Positions 17,588-26,464 of a DNA stretch of 53,000 nt are shown piece by piece. The notes beneath the pieces were generated by a model. That model was not told where the DNA came from and made no database searches. It saw nothing but the letters and a program-made list of their open reading frames with translations. Position 1 is the first letter of the stretch, and the number at the start of each line of letters is the position of its first letter. This stretch comes from Clostridium sp. (lineage in GTDB: Bacteria; Bacteroidota; Bacteroidia; Bacteroidales; Muribaculaceae), in contig JAMPBQ010000001.1 of assembly GCA_023666615.1 (NCBI GenBank), positions 884,214 to 937,213 of the forward strand, given 5' to 3'. Made by a program: the position numbers and the translations under genes.

Positions 17588-19207
17588 ATGAAAAAAATGT
17601 TTGTGATCGTGGCGGCGGGTGTTGCCTTTGCTTCTTGCTCATCGAGGCCAAGCCAGACGGCGTCGTACGATGTGATTCCCTTGCCTCAGAGCGTGAGGCT
17701 GGAGGAGGGGAAAGAAGGTTTTGCCCTGAATGAAAAGACAGTGATAGCCTACTATGGCGAAGACCCCGCCATGAAGCGGAACGCCGAGCTTCTGGCTGAA
17801 TACCTTAAGCCCCTGACAGGGCTGGAGCTGAAAGTGGCGCCGGCGCCGGTGAGAAATGCCATCACGCTGACTGATACTTTGGAGAGCGACAACGCCGAGG
17901 CCTATAGGTTGACGGCCGGGAAGGATGGGATAGCCATAGACGGAGCCTCGGCTGCGGGAGCGTTTTATGGGATGCAGACACTGCGCAAGTCCATACCGCA
18001 AGCGATGCATGCCGACGTGGATTTCCCCGCGGTGAGGATAGACGACGCGCCCCGCTTTGCTTACAGGGGCGTGCATCTTGACTGTTCGAGGCATTTCTTT
18101 CCCGTTGACAGCGTTAAGGAATACATAGATATATTGGCGCTCCACAACGTAAACCATTTTCATTGGCACTTGACCGACGACCAGGGCTGGCGCATAGAGG
18201 TGAAGAAATATCCGCTGCTTACGGAGAAGGGCTCATGGAGAAAAGGCACGATGGTGGGCACAGACTTTGGAAAGAACGACAGCATACCCTATGGGGGATA
18301 CTATACGCAGGACGACGCCCGCGAGATAGTGAGATACGCCGCGGAGAGGCATATCGACGTGGTGCCCGAGATTGACATGCCCGGCCACATGCAGGGGGCG
18401 CTCAACGCCTATCCGTCGCTGGGATGCGAGGGCGGCCCATACGAGGTGTGGATGCGGTGGGGCGTTTCAGACCAGGTGCTTTGCGCGGGCAATGACTCGA
18501 CTTATGCGCTGATTGACGACGTGATTGACGAACTGTGCGAGATATTCCCGTCGGAATACTTCCACATAGGGGGCGACGAATGCCCGAAGACCAAGTGGAA
18601 GGAGTGCGAAAAATGCCAGGCCAAGATAAGGGCGCTTGGGCTTAAGGGCGATGAGCGCGGCAGCGCGGAGCAGAAGCTGCAGACGCATGTGATGAACCAC
18701 GCCATTGAGCGGCTTGCGGCCAACGGGAAGCGCGCCATAGGTTGGGATGAGATATTGGAGCCGGGGCTTGAGCCCAGCGCCGTGATAATGTCGTGGCGCG
18801 GGCCAAAATACGCGGTGAAGGCGGCAAAGATGGGGCATGACGCCATCCTGACGCCCACGGCTTACTGCTACTTCGACTATCTTCAGGCGCCCGACAGCGT
18901 CACCGATGAACAGAAGCTGACTTACATGACATATCTGCCGGTGGAGAAGGTGTACAGCCTGGAGCCTGTGGACTCCACGCTTACGGCTGATGAGGCCAAG
19001 CATATATTAGGGGCGCAGTGCAACGTATGGTGCGAGTACATACCGACGCTGAGCTATGCGGAGTACAAGCTTCTTCCTCGCCTTGCGGCGATGAGCGAGA
19101 CGCAGTGGACGCAGCCCGGCAGAAAGGACATTGAAGATTTCCTTCGCCGCCTGCCTCAGATAGAGATGCTTTATGACGCGGAAGGGTATAGGCGGTTCAG
19201 ACGTTAG
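17588..19207 (+). CDS. Beta-N-acetylhexosaminidase, GH20, lipoprotein
   Basis: 539-aa exo-beta-N-acetylhexosaminidase that removes terminal GlcNAc/GalNAc from host or bacterial glycans. A lipoprotein signal ends in the lipobox FASC with C17. A GH20b-like N-terminal domain covers about residues 28-155. The catalytic TIM barrel follows, with HWHLTDDQGWRIE and the catalytic pair D330-E331 in HIGGDECPK; a WCEYIP motif lies near the C-terminus. It is near family length, and all key motifs are present. As a lipoprotein it should sit in the outer membrane or on the cell surface. Monocistronic with its own promoter. Confidence 0.95.
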   Translation: MKKMFVIVAAGVAFASCSSRPSQTASYDVIPLPQSVRLEEGKEGFALNEKTVIAYYGEDPAMKRNAELLAEYLKPLTGLELKVAPAPVRNAITLTDTLESDNAEAYRLTAGKDGIAIDGASAAGAFYGMQTLRKSIPQAMHADVDFPAVRIDDAPRFAYRGVHLDCSRHFFPVDSVKEYIDILALHNVNHFHWHLTDDQGWRIEVKKYPLLTEKGSWRKGTMVGTDFGKNDSIPYGGYYTQDDAREIVRYAAERHIDVVPEIDMPGHMQGALNAYPSLGCEGGPYEVWMRWGVSDQVLCAGNDSTYALIDDVIDELCEIFPSEYFHIGGDECPKTKWKECEKCQAKIRALGLKGDERGSAEQKLQTHVMNHAIERLAANGKRAIGWDEILEPGLEPSAVIMSWRGPKYAVKAAKMGHDAILTPTAYCYFDYLQAPDSVTDEQKLTYMTYLPVEKVYSLEPVDSTLTADEAKHILGAQCNVWCEYIPTLSYAEYKLLPRLAAMSETQWTQPGRKDIEDFLRRLPQIEMLYDAEGYRRFRR

Positions 19208-19276
19208 GATGGCGATTCATTTGGAAAAATTTGCAAATAATTTTAAGGGAATGTGGGCATTGTGACAAAAAATATG

Positions 19277-19284
19277 TATATTTG
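19277..19284 (+). promoter_or_regulatory. -7 box of the epimerase/decarboxylase operon
   Basis: TATATTTG matches TAnnTTTG about 112 nt before the epimerase ATG; no TTTG occurs at the ideal -33 distance. The leader it implies is long and folds (see 19304-19342). Confidence 0.5.
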
Positions 19285-19303
19285 CAAAATAATAGGGAAA
19301 TAA

Positions 19304-19342
19304 CGCGCCAAAAAGCAAGGGGACAGAGGTTCCCGAGGCGCG
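19304..19342 (+). promoter_or_regulatory. Structured 5' leader of the epimerase gene
   Basis: CGCGCC (19304-19309) pairs with GGCGCG (19337-19342) around an inner hairpin GGGAC (19320-19324) / GTTCCC (19329-19334). It lies in the predicted untranslated leader. It does not show a B12-box, and I cannot assign it to a known riboswitch. Confidence 0.4.
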
Positions 19343-19395
19343 CCCTGAAATGCAAACCGCATAACTTTAAATCACAATTAATAAACCATCTCATC

Positions 19396-19818
19396 ATGGA
19401 AATATCCCACATTGAGCACATCGGCATAGCCGTGCCCAGCCTTGAAGAGGCAATCCCCTTCTACGAGAACATGCTCGGCCTCAAATACTTCGCCATAGAG
19501 GAAGTAGCGGACCAGAAAGTGCGCACAGCCTTCTTCAAGGTAGGCCAGACCAAGATAGAGCTTCTGGAGGGCACATCGCCTGAGAGCGCCATCTCCAAAT
19601 TCATAGAAAAGAACGGCGGCCGCGGCGGCATCCAGCACGTGGCATTCGCCATAGAGGACGGCGTGGCCAACGCTTTGGCGGAAGTGGAGAGCAAGGGCGG
19701 AAAGCTGATCGACAAGGCGCCCCGCAAAGGCGCAGAGGGGCTGAACATCGCGTTCCTCCACCCGAAGTCGACCTGCGGCACGCTGATTGAGCTTTGCGAA
19801 GACCCCAACAAGCAATAA
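19396..19818 (+). CDS. mce: Methylmalonyl-CoA epimerase
   Basis: 140-aa glyoxalase-fold (VOC) enzyme that interconverts (R)- and (S)-methylmalonyl-CoA in the succinate-propionate pathway. Metal ligands are visible at H8 (HIEHIGIAV), H81 (GGIQHVAFA) and E132 (GTLIELCE). The start is the ATG at 19396; the open frame runs back to 19231, but that part covers the predicted promoter and leader. It precedes the methylmalonyl-CoA decarboxylase subunits, so it feeds (S)-methylmalonyl-CoA to the Na+ pump. A strong hairpin separates it from mmdA. Confidence 0.95.
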   Translation: MEISHIEHIGIAVPSLEEAIPFYENMLGLKYFAIEEVADQKVRTAFFKVGQTKIELLEGTSPESAISKFIEKNGGRGGIQHVAFAIEDGVANALAEVESKGGKLIDKAPRKGAEGLNIAFLHPKSTCGTLIELCEDPNKQ

Positions 19819-19830
19819 AGGCAAGACAGG

Positions 19831-19880
19831 AATAGTGGATAAGTCATCTTCAGGAAGATAGCTTATTCACTATTGTGTTT
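19831..19880 (+). terminator. Long hairpin between mce and mmdA, possible attenuator
   Basis: AATAGTGGATAAG (19831-19843) pairs with CTTATTCACTATT (19862-19874) with one G-U pair, continued inwards by ATCTTC/GAAGAT (19846-19851/19854-19859). A TGTTTTTG tract follows. It resembles a Rho-independent terminator placed inside the operon, or an mRNA-stability element. Confidence 0.55.
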
Positions 19881-19946
19881 TTGCGGCGAACGCCGACGCG
19901 AAAGAATCGGCAAAAAGACAAAACAACAAACTAAATCAAAATCATA

Positions 19947-21500
19947 ATGAGCAATCAGCTTGAAAAAGTAAAAGAACTCATCGAGCTGCGCACCGAGGCT
20001 CGCCTCGGCGGTGGGCAGAAGGCCATCGACAAGCAGCATGAACGCGGCAAATACACGGCCCGCGAGCGTATACTCCAACTCCTCGACGAAGGATCGTTTG
20101 AGGAAATCGATATGTTTGTGCGCCACCGCTGCCACAACTTCGGGCAGGAAAAGAAATCATTCCTTGGCGACGGCGTAGTCACCGGCTACGGCACAATCGA
20201 AGGGCGCCTCGTTTACGTCTTTGCACAGGACTTCACCGTATTTGGCGGTTCGCTGTCAGAGACCATGGCGCTGAAGATCTGCAAGATCATGGACATGGCC
20301 ATGAAGATGGGCGCTCCGATCATCGGCCTGAACGACTCGGGCGGCGCCCGCATCCAGGAAGGCATCAACGCGCTGGCCGGCTACTCGGAAATCTTTGAGC
20401 GCAACATCCTGGCCTCCGGCGTCGTGCCCCAGCTTTCGGCCATCCTCGGACCCTGCGCAGGCGGCGCCGTTTATTCGCCCGCCCTCACCGACTTCACCAT
20501 CATGGCCAAGGGCATTTCCTATATGTTCCTCACCGGCCCGAAGGTGGTGAAGACCGTCACCGGCGAGGACGTGACCCAAGAGGCCCTTGGCGGAGCAGAG
20601 GTGCATGCCTCCAAGAGCGGCGTGGCCCACTTTGCGGCTGAAGATGGCGAGGACGCCCTGAAGATTCTGCGCAAGCTCTTCAGCTTCATCCCGCAAAACA
20701 ACCTTGAAGAGCCCCCATTGGTGGAGTGCAATGACCCGATAGACCGCCTGGAGGATTCACTGAACGAGATCATCCCCGATTCCGCCACACGGCCCTACGA
20801 CATGTACGAGGTGATCGGCGCGATCATCGACAACGGAGAATTCCTTGAGGTGCAGCGGGATTACGCCAAGAACATCATCATCGGCTTCGCCCGCTTCAAC
20901 GGCCAGGCCGTAGGCATCGTGGCCAACCAGCCCAAATACCTTGCCGGCGTGCTTGACTGCAACGCATCGCGCAAGGCGGCTCGCTTCGTGCGCTTCTGCG
21001 ACGCCTTCAACATTCCATTGGTGACATTGGTTGACGTGCCCGGCTTCCTCCCCGGCACAGGACAAGAATACAACGCAGTGATCCTGCACGGCGCCAAGCT
21101 TCTCTACGCCTACGGCGAGGCCACGGTGCCCAAGGTGACCGTAACCCTGCGCAAGAGCTACGGCGGCAGCCACATCGTGATGAGCTGCAAGCAGCTGCGC
21201 GGCGACATGAACTATGCATGGCCCACAGCGGAAATCGCGGTAATGGGCGGCGCCGGCGCCGTTGAGGTGCTCTACGCCAAGGAGGCCAAGACCGCGGAAG
21301 ACCCCAAGAAATTCCTTCAGGAAAAGGAGGCGGAATACAACAAGCTCTTCTGCAACCCATACAACGCGGCAAAGTACGGCTACATCGACGATGTGATAGA
21401 GCCGCGCAACACGCGCTTCCGCATCATCCGCGCGCTGCAGCAGCTGGCCACCAAGAAGCTTACGAATCCCGCCAAGAAACATGGCAACATACCACTGTAA
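19947..21500 (+). CDS. mmdA: Methylmalonyl-CoA decarboxylase alpha subunit (carboxyltransferase)
   Basis: 517-aa acyl-CoA carboxyltransferase of the PccB/MmdA family. It moves the carboxyl group of (S)-methylmalonyl-CoA to the biotin of the carrier subunit, giving propionyl-CoA. Crotonase-fold halves are visible with [13 protein letters not shown] and [16 protein letters not shown] in the N-terminal half. The C-terminal half carries [31 protein letters not shown] and [12 protein letters not shown]. Length is standard. The partner genes for gamma, biotin carrier and beta subunits follow directly, which identifies it as a sodium-pump decarboxylase rather than a biotin-carboxylase-linked propionyl-CoA carboxylase; no biotin carboxylase gene is present. 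Confidence 0.92.
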   Translation: MSNQLEKVKELIELRTEARLGGGQKAIDKQHERGKYTARERILQLLDEGSFEEIDMFVRHRCHNFGQEKKSFLGDGVVTGYGTIEGRLVYVFAQDFTVFGGSLSETMALKICKIMDMAMKMGAPIIGLNDSGGARIQEGINALAGYSEIFERNILASGVVPQLSAILGPCAGGAVYSPALTDFTIMAKGISYMFLTGPKVVKTVTGEDVTQEALGGAEVHASKSGVAHFAAEDGEDALKILRKLFSFIPQNNLEEPPLVECNDPIDRLEDSLNEIIPDSATRPYDMYEVIGAIIDNGEFLEVQRDYAKNIIIGFARFNGQAVGIVANQPKYLAGVLDCNASRKAARFVRFCDAFNIPLVTLVDVPGFLPGTGQEYNAVILHGAKLLYAYGEATVPKVTVTLRKSYGGSHIVMSCKQLRGDMNYAWPTAEIAVMGGAGAVEVLYAKEAKTAEDPKKFLQEKEAEYNKLFCNPYNAAKYGYIDDVIEPRNTRFRIIRALQQLATKKLTNPAKKHGNIPL

Positions 21501-21506
21501 ACGCGT

Positions 21507-22427
21507 ATGAAAAGGAAATGTCTAATGCTGGCCATCGCCGCGCTGGCAGTCTTCGGATGCTCATTCGCCCAAAACCGAAAAGCGCTGAAGATAAACGAGG
21601 TGATGGTGCAGAATGAGTCAAGCATAATTGACGATTACGGCAATCGAGGCGCCTGGATAGAGCTGTACAACAGCAATTTCGGGCCGCTGGAGATTTCGAG
21701 CGTATTCCTCACCAACGATTCCACCAACAAGACGCTTTACCCCGTGCCCCTCGGCGACGAGCGCACAAAGATGGGCAAGCGGCAGATGGTGATATTCTTC
21801 GCTGACGCAGACGCGACGAAGGGCACATTCCACACCAACTTCACCCTCACCCCCGGCGAAGACAACTGGATTGGAATCTACGACGCCGACGGGTTGACGC
21901 TGATTGACGAAGTGGTGGTGCCCGCCTCGCTCCCCGCCGACGCGTCCTTAGCCCGCGTGGTCGACGAAAACGGAGAAGAGGCATGGGAAGTGCGCGACGG
22001 AAGCACCCCCGCGCTCTATATTACGCCCAACGGCGAGAACACGATACGCGACACCAACCACAAGGTGGCGGATTTCGCCAAGTACGACCCCAACGGATTC
22101 GGCATGGCCATTATGGCCATGGGCATCGTGTTCTGCGCGCTGCTCCTGCTCTGCCTCGCGTTCAAGCTTATCAGCAAAATCGGGTCATCCGTATCGAAGA
22201 AGAACAAGGCCAAGGCCCAGTCATCAGCCGCAGGCGAGGCCGCAGCGGTGAAGGCCAAGGACGTGGAGCATGATTCAGGCGAAGAGATCGCCGCCATCTG
22301 CATGGCGCTTTATCAGCACCTTAACGCCCACGACACCGAAAGCGCCGTGCTGACCATCAACAAGGTGAAGCGCGCGTATTCGCCTTGGAACTCAAAAATC
22401 TACAGCCTGCGCCAGATGCCTCGCTAA
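21507..22427 (+). CDS. OadG-like gamma subunit fused to an N-terminal lamin-tail domain
   Basis: 306-aa protein. Signal peptide at about residues 1-21. A lamin-tail-like beta domain spans about 26-165 (LKINEVMVQNESSIIDDYG, GAWIELYNS, LEISSVFLTND, a typical LTD series). A single TM helix lies at about 199-223 and is followed by a cytoplasmic OadG-type tail with charged linker and ICMALYQHLN. Gamma subunits normally consist of the TM helix plus a short tail and help assemble the decarboxylase. The extracytoplasmic LTD is an addition of unknown role. It starts 6 nt after mmdA. The OadG assignment rests on TM topology and operon position. Confidence 0.8.
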   Translation: MKRKCLMLAIAALAVFGCSFAQNRKALKINEVMVQNESSIIDDYGNRGAWIELYNSNFGPLEISSVFLTNDSTNKTLYPVPLGDERTKMGKRQMVIFFADADATKGTFHTNFTLTPGEDNWIGIYDADGLTLIDEVVVPASLPADASLARVVDENGEEAWEVRDGSTPALYITPNGENTIRDTNHKVADFAKYDPNGFGMAIMAMGIVFCALLLLCLAFKLISKIGSSVSKKNKAKAQSSAAGEAAAVKAKDVEHDSGEEIAAICMALYQHLNAHDTESAVLTINKVKRAYSPWNSKIYSLRQMPR

Positions 22428-22464
22428 CCCGAAGCCGCGGCGAAAAAATTAACCATTTACAGCA

Positions 22465-22899
22465 ATGAAAGAATACAAGTATAAAATCAACGGCAACACA
22501 TATAAAGTTGCCATCGGCGACATAGAGGGAAGCACGGCCCATGTAGAGGTGAACGGCATTCCCTACAACGTAGAGCTCGCCGAGGAACAAAAGCCAGTGA
22601 AAGTATCCGCCCCCAAGGCGGCTCCCGCCCCCCGCACCTCGGCCGGCGAGAAGGTAATCTCCAAGCCCGCGGCCGCTTCGGCCGGAGGATACGCCGTGAA
22701 GGCCCCGCTTCCCGGCGTGGTGCTCTCCATCAGCGTGAAAGTAGGCGACACAGTGAAGTCGTCCGACACCGTGGCCATGCTTGAGGCCATGAAGATGGAA
22801 AACGCCATCCACGCCGGCAGAGACGGCAAGGTGGCGTCAATTAACGTCAGCGCAGGAGACTCCGTGCTTGAAGGCTCGCCCATCATCACCCTTGAATAA
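22465..22899 (+). CDS. mmdC: Biotin carboxyl carrier subunit of methylmalonyl-CoA decarboxylase
   Basis: 144-aa biotin carrier. The N-terminal part (about residues 1-42) resembles the leader of decarboxylase biotin subunits, an Ala/Pro/Lys-rich linker covers about 43-75, and the biotinyl domain spans about 76-144. The biotinylated lysine is K110 in EAMKMENAI. It carries CO2 between the carboxyltransferase and the membrane beta subunit. The flanking subunit genes make the role secure. Confidence 0.93.
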   Translation: MKEYKYKINGNTYKVAIGDIEGSTAHVEVNGIPYNVELAEEQKPVKVSAPKAAPAPRTSAGEKVISKPAAASAGGYAVKAPLPGVVLSISVKVGDTVKSSDTVAMLEAMKMENAIHAGRDGKVASINVSAGDSVLEGSPIITLE

Positions 22900-22917
22900 T
22901 CATAAAGCTAAGGCGTT

Positions 22918-24069
22918 ATGAATGATTTCCTACAAGGCAACCTTCAGCGATTCTGGGAATTGACCGGATTCGCCAACTGCGAGATTGGCAATTTCGTGAT
23001 GCTTGCCGTGGGCCTCTTCTTTATCTGGCTAGCGATAAAGAAGAACTTTGAGCCAATGCTCTTGGTGCCCATCGGATTCGGCATCCTCATCGGCAACGTG
23101 CCGTTCAACACAGCCGCCGGCCTGGAAATAGGCATCTATGAAGAAGGGTCTGTGCTCAACATCCTCTATGATGGCGTAGCGCGCGGCTGGTATCCTCCCC
23201 TGATATTCCTTGGCATCGGCGCCATGACCGACTTCTCGGCCCTGATCGCCAACCCCAAACTCATGCTCATCGGCGCCGCGGCGCAGTTTGGCATCTTCGG
23301 CGCGTATATGGTGGCTCTAGCCATCGGGTTCGCGCCTGACCAGGCCGGCGCAATCGCCATCATCGGCGGCGCTGACGGCCCCACGGCCATCTTCCTCTCC
23401 TCGAAGCTCGCCCCCAACTTGATGGGCGCCATCGCGGTGTCGGCATATTCCTACATGGCCCTTGTGCCTGTGATTCAGCCGCCGATCATGCGCCTGCTCA
23501 CCACCAAGAAAGAGCGCCTGATAAAGATGAAGCCGGCCCGCGCCGTATCGCAGAACGAGAAGATCATTTTCCCCATCGTGGGCATGCTCCTTACCTGCTT
23601 TGTGGTGCCTTCGGGCCTGCCGCTGCTGGGCATGCTCTTCTTCGGCAACCTTCTGCGCGAATGCGGAGTGACTACCCGCCTGGCCAAGACCGCAAGCAAT
23701 GCCCTGACTGACATCGTTACGATTCTTTTGGGCCTTACTGTGGGCTGCTCCACGCAGGCGTCGCACTTCCTTACGCCGCAGACAATCTTCATCTTCTTCC
23801 TGGGCTTTATGGCGTTTATCATCGCCTCAACGTCTGGAGTGCTTTTCGTGAAGCTGTTCAACCTGTTCTTGCCCAAGGCAAAGAAGATAAACCCGCTCAT
23901 AGGCAATGCCGGCGTATCGGCTGTGCCCATGTCTGCGCGCATCTCCAACAACCTTGGATTGGAGTATGACCCCAGCAATTACCTTCTGATGCACGCTATG
24001 GGCCCGAATGTGGCCGGCGTGATTGGTTCGGCTGTCGCAGCCGGCGTATTGCTCGGATTCCTTGCTTGA
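22918..24069 (+). CDS. mmdB: Na+-translocating decarboxylase beta subunit
   Basis: 383-aa integral membrane subunit that decarboxylates carboxybiotin and couples this to Na+ export. Family motifs are clear: ILIGNVPFN, VARGWYPPLIFLGIGAMTDF, the Na+/proton-path motif GGADGPTAIFLSSKLAP, PPIMRLLTT and GNAGVSAVPMSARI, with about nine hydrophobic segments. It ends the operon and is followed by a strong terminator at 24093-24130. Same family as OadB and GcdB; the methylmalonyl-CoA assignment comes from the operon. Confidence 0.95.
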   Translation: MNDFLQGNLQRFWELTGFANCEIGNFVMLAVGLFFIWLAIKKNFEPMLLVPIGFGILIGNVPFNTAAGLEIGIYEEGSVLNILYDGVARGWYPPLIFLGIGAMTDFSALIANPKLMLIGAAAQFGIFGAYMVALAIGFAPDQAGAIAIIGGADGPTAIFLSSKLAPNLMGAIAVSAYSYMALVPVIQPPIMRLLTTKKERLIKMKPARAVSQNEKIIFPIVGMLLTCFVVPSGLPLLGMLFFGNLLRECGVTTRLAKTASNALTDIVTILLGLTVGCSTQASHFLTPQTIFIFFLGFMAFIIASTSGVLFVKLFNLFLPKAKKINPLIGNAGVSAVPMSARISNNLGLEYDPSNYLLMHAMGPNVAGVIGSAVAAGVLLGFLA

Positions 24070-24092
24070 TTTTCAAGTTGATTTTTATATCG

Positions 24093-24130
24093 GCCGGCGG
24101 AGAGGCTTTTTCCTCAACGCCGGCTTTTTA
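24093..24130 (+). terminator. Rho-independent terminator of the decarboxylase operon
   Basis: GCCGGCG (24093-24099) pairs with CGCCGGC (24118-24124), continued by an inner GAGG/CCTC, and is followed by TTTTTAAT. Confidence 0.85.
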
Positions 24131-24168
24131 ATAAAAAAATGAATAATATTCGCAAAATAAATGGAATA

Positions 24169-24203
24169 TTTGATTGATAATTGATTATTTATTCGTAAAT
24201 TTG
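24169..24203 (+). promoter_or_regulatory. Promoter of the DUF805 gene
   Basis: TTTG (24169-24172) and TAAATTTG (24196-24203) are 23 nt apart, at the long end of the usual spacing, with the ATG 39 nt after the -7 box. Confidence 0.6.
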
Positions 24204-24241
24204 CGTCAAATCAGAAACAATCTATCTAAAAACATATAAAA

Positions 24242-24619
24242 ATGGAAGAAGTACAAAACTATGCTTACGCCCAGCAGGGCTACGCCAACCAGCGCATGGT
24301 AGGTTTCGGCGAGGCTCTGTCCCGCGGCTTCAAGAACTATGCCAACTTCGACGGCCGCGCAAGCCGTTCGGAATATTGGTGGTGGGCACTCTCTCTAATC
24401 GTCTGCGTTATCCCCATCCTTGGCTGGATTTATGCTTTTGCCATCATAATCCCCAGCATCGCTCTTGTAGTGCGCCGCCTGCACGACACAGGCCGCAGCG
24501 GCTGGTGGTGGTTCATCGGCATTATTCCGTTTGTTGGAAGCCTTTGCCTGCTCATCTTCGAGCTTCTGCCCAGCCAGGAAGGCGACAACAAGTACGGCCC
24601 TATGCCCAACCTGAAGTAA
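24242..24619 (+). CDS. DUF805 membrane protein
   Basis: 125-aa inner membrane protein of the DUF805 family. It has the family's opening NFDGRASRSEYWWWAL, two or three TM segments (about residues 45-80 and 96-112), and the diagnostic RRLHDTGRSGWWWF. The function of the family is unknown. It has its own promoter and is monocistronic. Confidence 0.92.
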   Translation: MEEVQNYAYAQQGYANQRMVGFGEALSRGFKNYANFDGRASRSEYWWWALSLIVCVIPILGWIYAFAIIIPSIALVVRRLHDTGRSGWWWFIGIIPFVGSLCLLIFELLPSQEGDNKYGPMPNLK

Positions 24620-24802
24620 GAAACACCCAAAGGACAATACAAATGGGGCGCTCCTAATCAATGGGGCGCTTTTTTTGTATTTGGCGCTTAGATTCGCGAA
24701 ATTCAATATAATTTTTGGAATTGCGGATTCTTTATTGTGATTTGCGATGACGCAATCGGAAAATAATTGTTATATTAGCGGAGACGTTTCAAATTCGGGA
24801 TT

Positions 24803-26464
24803 ATGGCAGTAAGGAAAATACCTCTTAGGGAGCTGATAGCGGAGGCCGGCGGGCGGTTCACCGTGCCTTTGTACCAGCGCAGGTACGTGTGGGGAGAGGC
24901 TCGCGCCGATGGTGCGCCTGATTCGCCCACGCGCCTTATTTCCGACCTTTTGCGCGCATACGAAAGGGGAGAGGATTATTTTCTGCAAAGCGTAACACTG
25001 GCCGGCAATGAGATTGTGGATGGCCAGCAGCGGCTCACATTCTTGCGGCTCTTGCTGATGCGGCTTGGCCGGCCGCAGGCGTTTGAGCTGGACTATGCTT
25101 GCCGCAGAGAGGCGAAGGCATGGATGCTTGGGGAGAAAAGCGCCGGCCCTGCGTCCTCGCAAGATGTCTACTACTGTGAAAAGACGCTGAGAATAATCAG
25201 CGCGGCAATCAATTCGGAGAAGATCGATCGGGAAAGATTTGCGGATTTTGTGCTGGACAAGGTGATATTTCTCCTTGTGCGGGCCAAGAAGGGCGCGCCG
25301 TCGCTAGTGGCATATAAGATGGTGAATGGCACGAAATCGCAGCTGCACCAATGCGACCTCGTGAAGGCGCGGCTTCTGAGCCTATGTGGCGGAGCGAGGG
25401 AAAACGCCATTGCCGACACTGTGCGCGGCCGCTATGCCGCTGAATGGGAAAACTGGGTGAGATGGTGGAACCAAGCGGATGTGAAGGAATATTTCCTTGC
25501 CGACTGGAACGTGGGCGATGGAGAAATGCAGTCGCAGCCCATAGACTTGCTGCTGCGCCTCTGCCTGCGCCACCGCGGCGACGCCAATATGCGAAAGCCA
25601 TTGTCATATGAAGAATTCCGCAAAAGCATTGACGGTGTGAAGATATCGCCCGAGAGCAAGGCGCTCAGATTCTTCATGCGGCTCAGGTTGGCGCAAAAGA
25701 GATTTGAGGACGCATTGTCGACGCCGGAGACTTACAACCGCATCAGGGCCATACTTTTGCTGCAGGATGACAGCTCACGGTTTGACTTTTTGCATGACTA
25801 TTTCGTCACCGCCGCCATGGGCAAGGCCGAGCTTGAGGACGTGTACAAATATTCGTTCCTGGGCATGACTTATGAGGAGATAGGGAGGAAGGATTCGCCC
25901 GACGCGCGGTTTGAGGAGCTTTTGGCCTCGCTGAGCATGGCTGATGTGTACCATACCGAATCAAAGCGCGACGCCCTCAACTTGCTGCTGAGGCTGAACA
26001 TAGACGAGGACATAAAGCTCGGGCGAAGGTTTGACTTCTCTATTTGGGGCAACCGCTCGCTGGAGCATATCTATTCAAAGTCGAAAGTGTGGCACCGCGG
26101 AAAAGACGGACGGCCTCTTGACGGCAATGACAATGAGATACATATGTCGGTGAGGCAGTTGGAGGCCGACCCTTCGTATATGCGCAGGGATTTGATAGTG
26201 AACGACGACGGCATGCCGCTGTCGGAGCATTGCATTGGCAATCTTGTGCTTCTGTACGGGCAGAACAATGTGGAATTTGGCAACGCGTCCTTTTCGCGTA
26301 AAAAAATCATGTTTCTCACTCCGGGCGACTTGGGCGTGTTCCAGAGCCGCAACTTGCTGCACAGCGTATGCGTATTCGCGGGCAACGAATGGCGGCATCG
26401 GCAGATAGTGGACAACTATAACCTAACCCTTAAAACCCTGAAGCAATACTATGGATACAGATAA
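24803..26464 (+). CDS. DUF262 + DUF1524 (HNH) protein, GmrSD-like
   Basis: 553-aa protein. The N-terminal DUF262 domain has VPLYQRRYVW at residues 21-30 and IVDGQQRLTF at 72-80, the motif believed to bind and hydrolyse nucleotide in GmrS/SspE-type proteins. The C-terminal half has a DUF1524-like HNH nuclease: H422 in SLEHIYSK, H476 in EHCIGNLVLLYGQNN, and a downstream FGNASFSRKK. This combines the two activities of the type IV enzyme GmrSD, which attacks phage DNA with modified bases. It overlaps the following DUF262 gene by 14 nt, so both should be made together. Predicted anti-phage restriction; target unknown. Confidence 0.85.
   Translation: MAVRKIPLRELIAEAGGRFTVPLYQRRYVWGEARADGAPDSPTRLISDLLRAYERGEDYFLQSVTLAGNEIVDGQQRLTFLRLLLMRLGRPQAFELDYACRREAKAWMLGEKSAGPASSQDVYYCEKTLRIISAAINSEKIDRERFADFVLDKVIFLLVRAKKGAPSLVAYKMVNGTKSQLHQCDLVKARLLSLCGGARENAIADTVRGRYAAEWENWVRWWNQADVKEYFLADWNVGDGEMQSQPIDLLLRLCLRHRGDANMRKPLSYEEFRKSIDGVKISPESKALRFFMRLRLAQKRFEDALSTPETYNRIRAILLLQDDSSRFDFLHDYFVTAAMGKAELEDVYKYSFLGMTYEEIGRKDSPDARFEELLASLSMADVYHTESKRDALNLLLRLNIDEDIKLGRRFDFSIWGNRSLEHIYSKSKVWHRGKDGRPLDGNDNEIHMSVRQLEADPSYMRRDLIVNDDGMPLSEHCIGNLVLLYGQNNVEFGNASFSRKKIMFLTPGDLGVFQSRNLLHSVCVFAGNEWRHRQIVDNYNLTLKTLKQYYGYR

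Noticed and set aside
19285-19395. Cobalamin riboswitch upstream of methylmalonyl-CoA epimerase
   Set aside because: The expected B12-box and multi-stem architecture are absent and the leader is too short.
24642-24678. Twice-occurring AATGGGGCGCT followed by TTTTTTT after the DUF805 gene, as a terminator
   Set aside because: The two copies (24642-24652, 24660-24670) are direct, not inverted, so they do not form the expected stem. A terminator is likely nearby but I could not draw a convincing hairpin.
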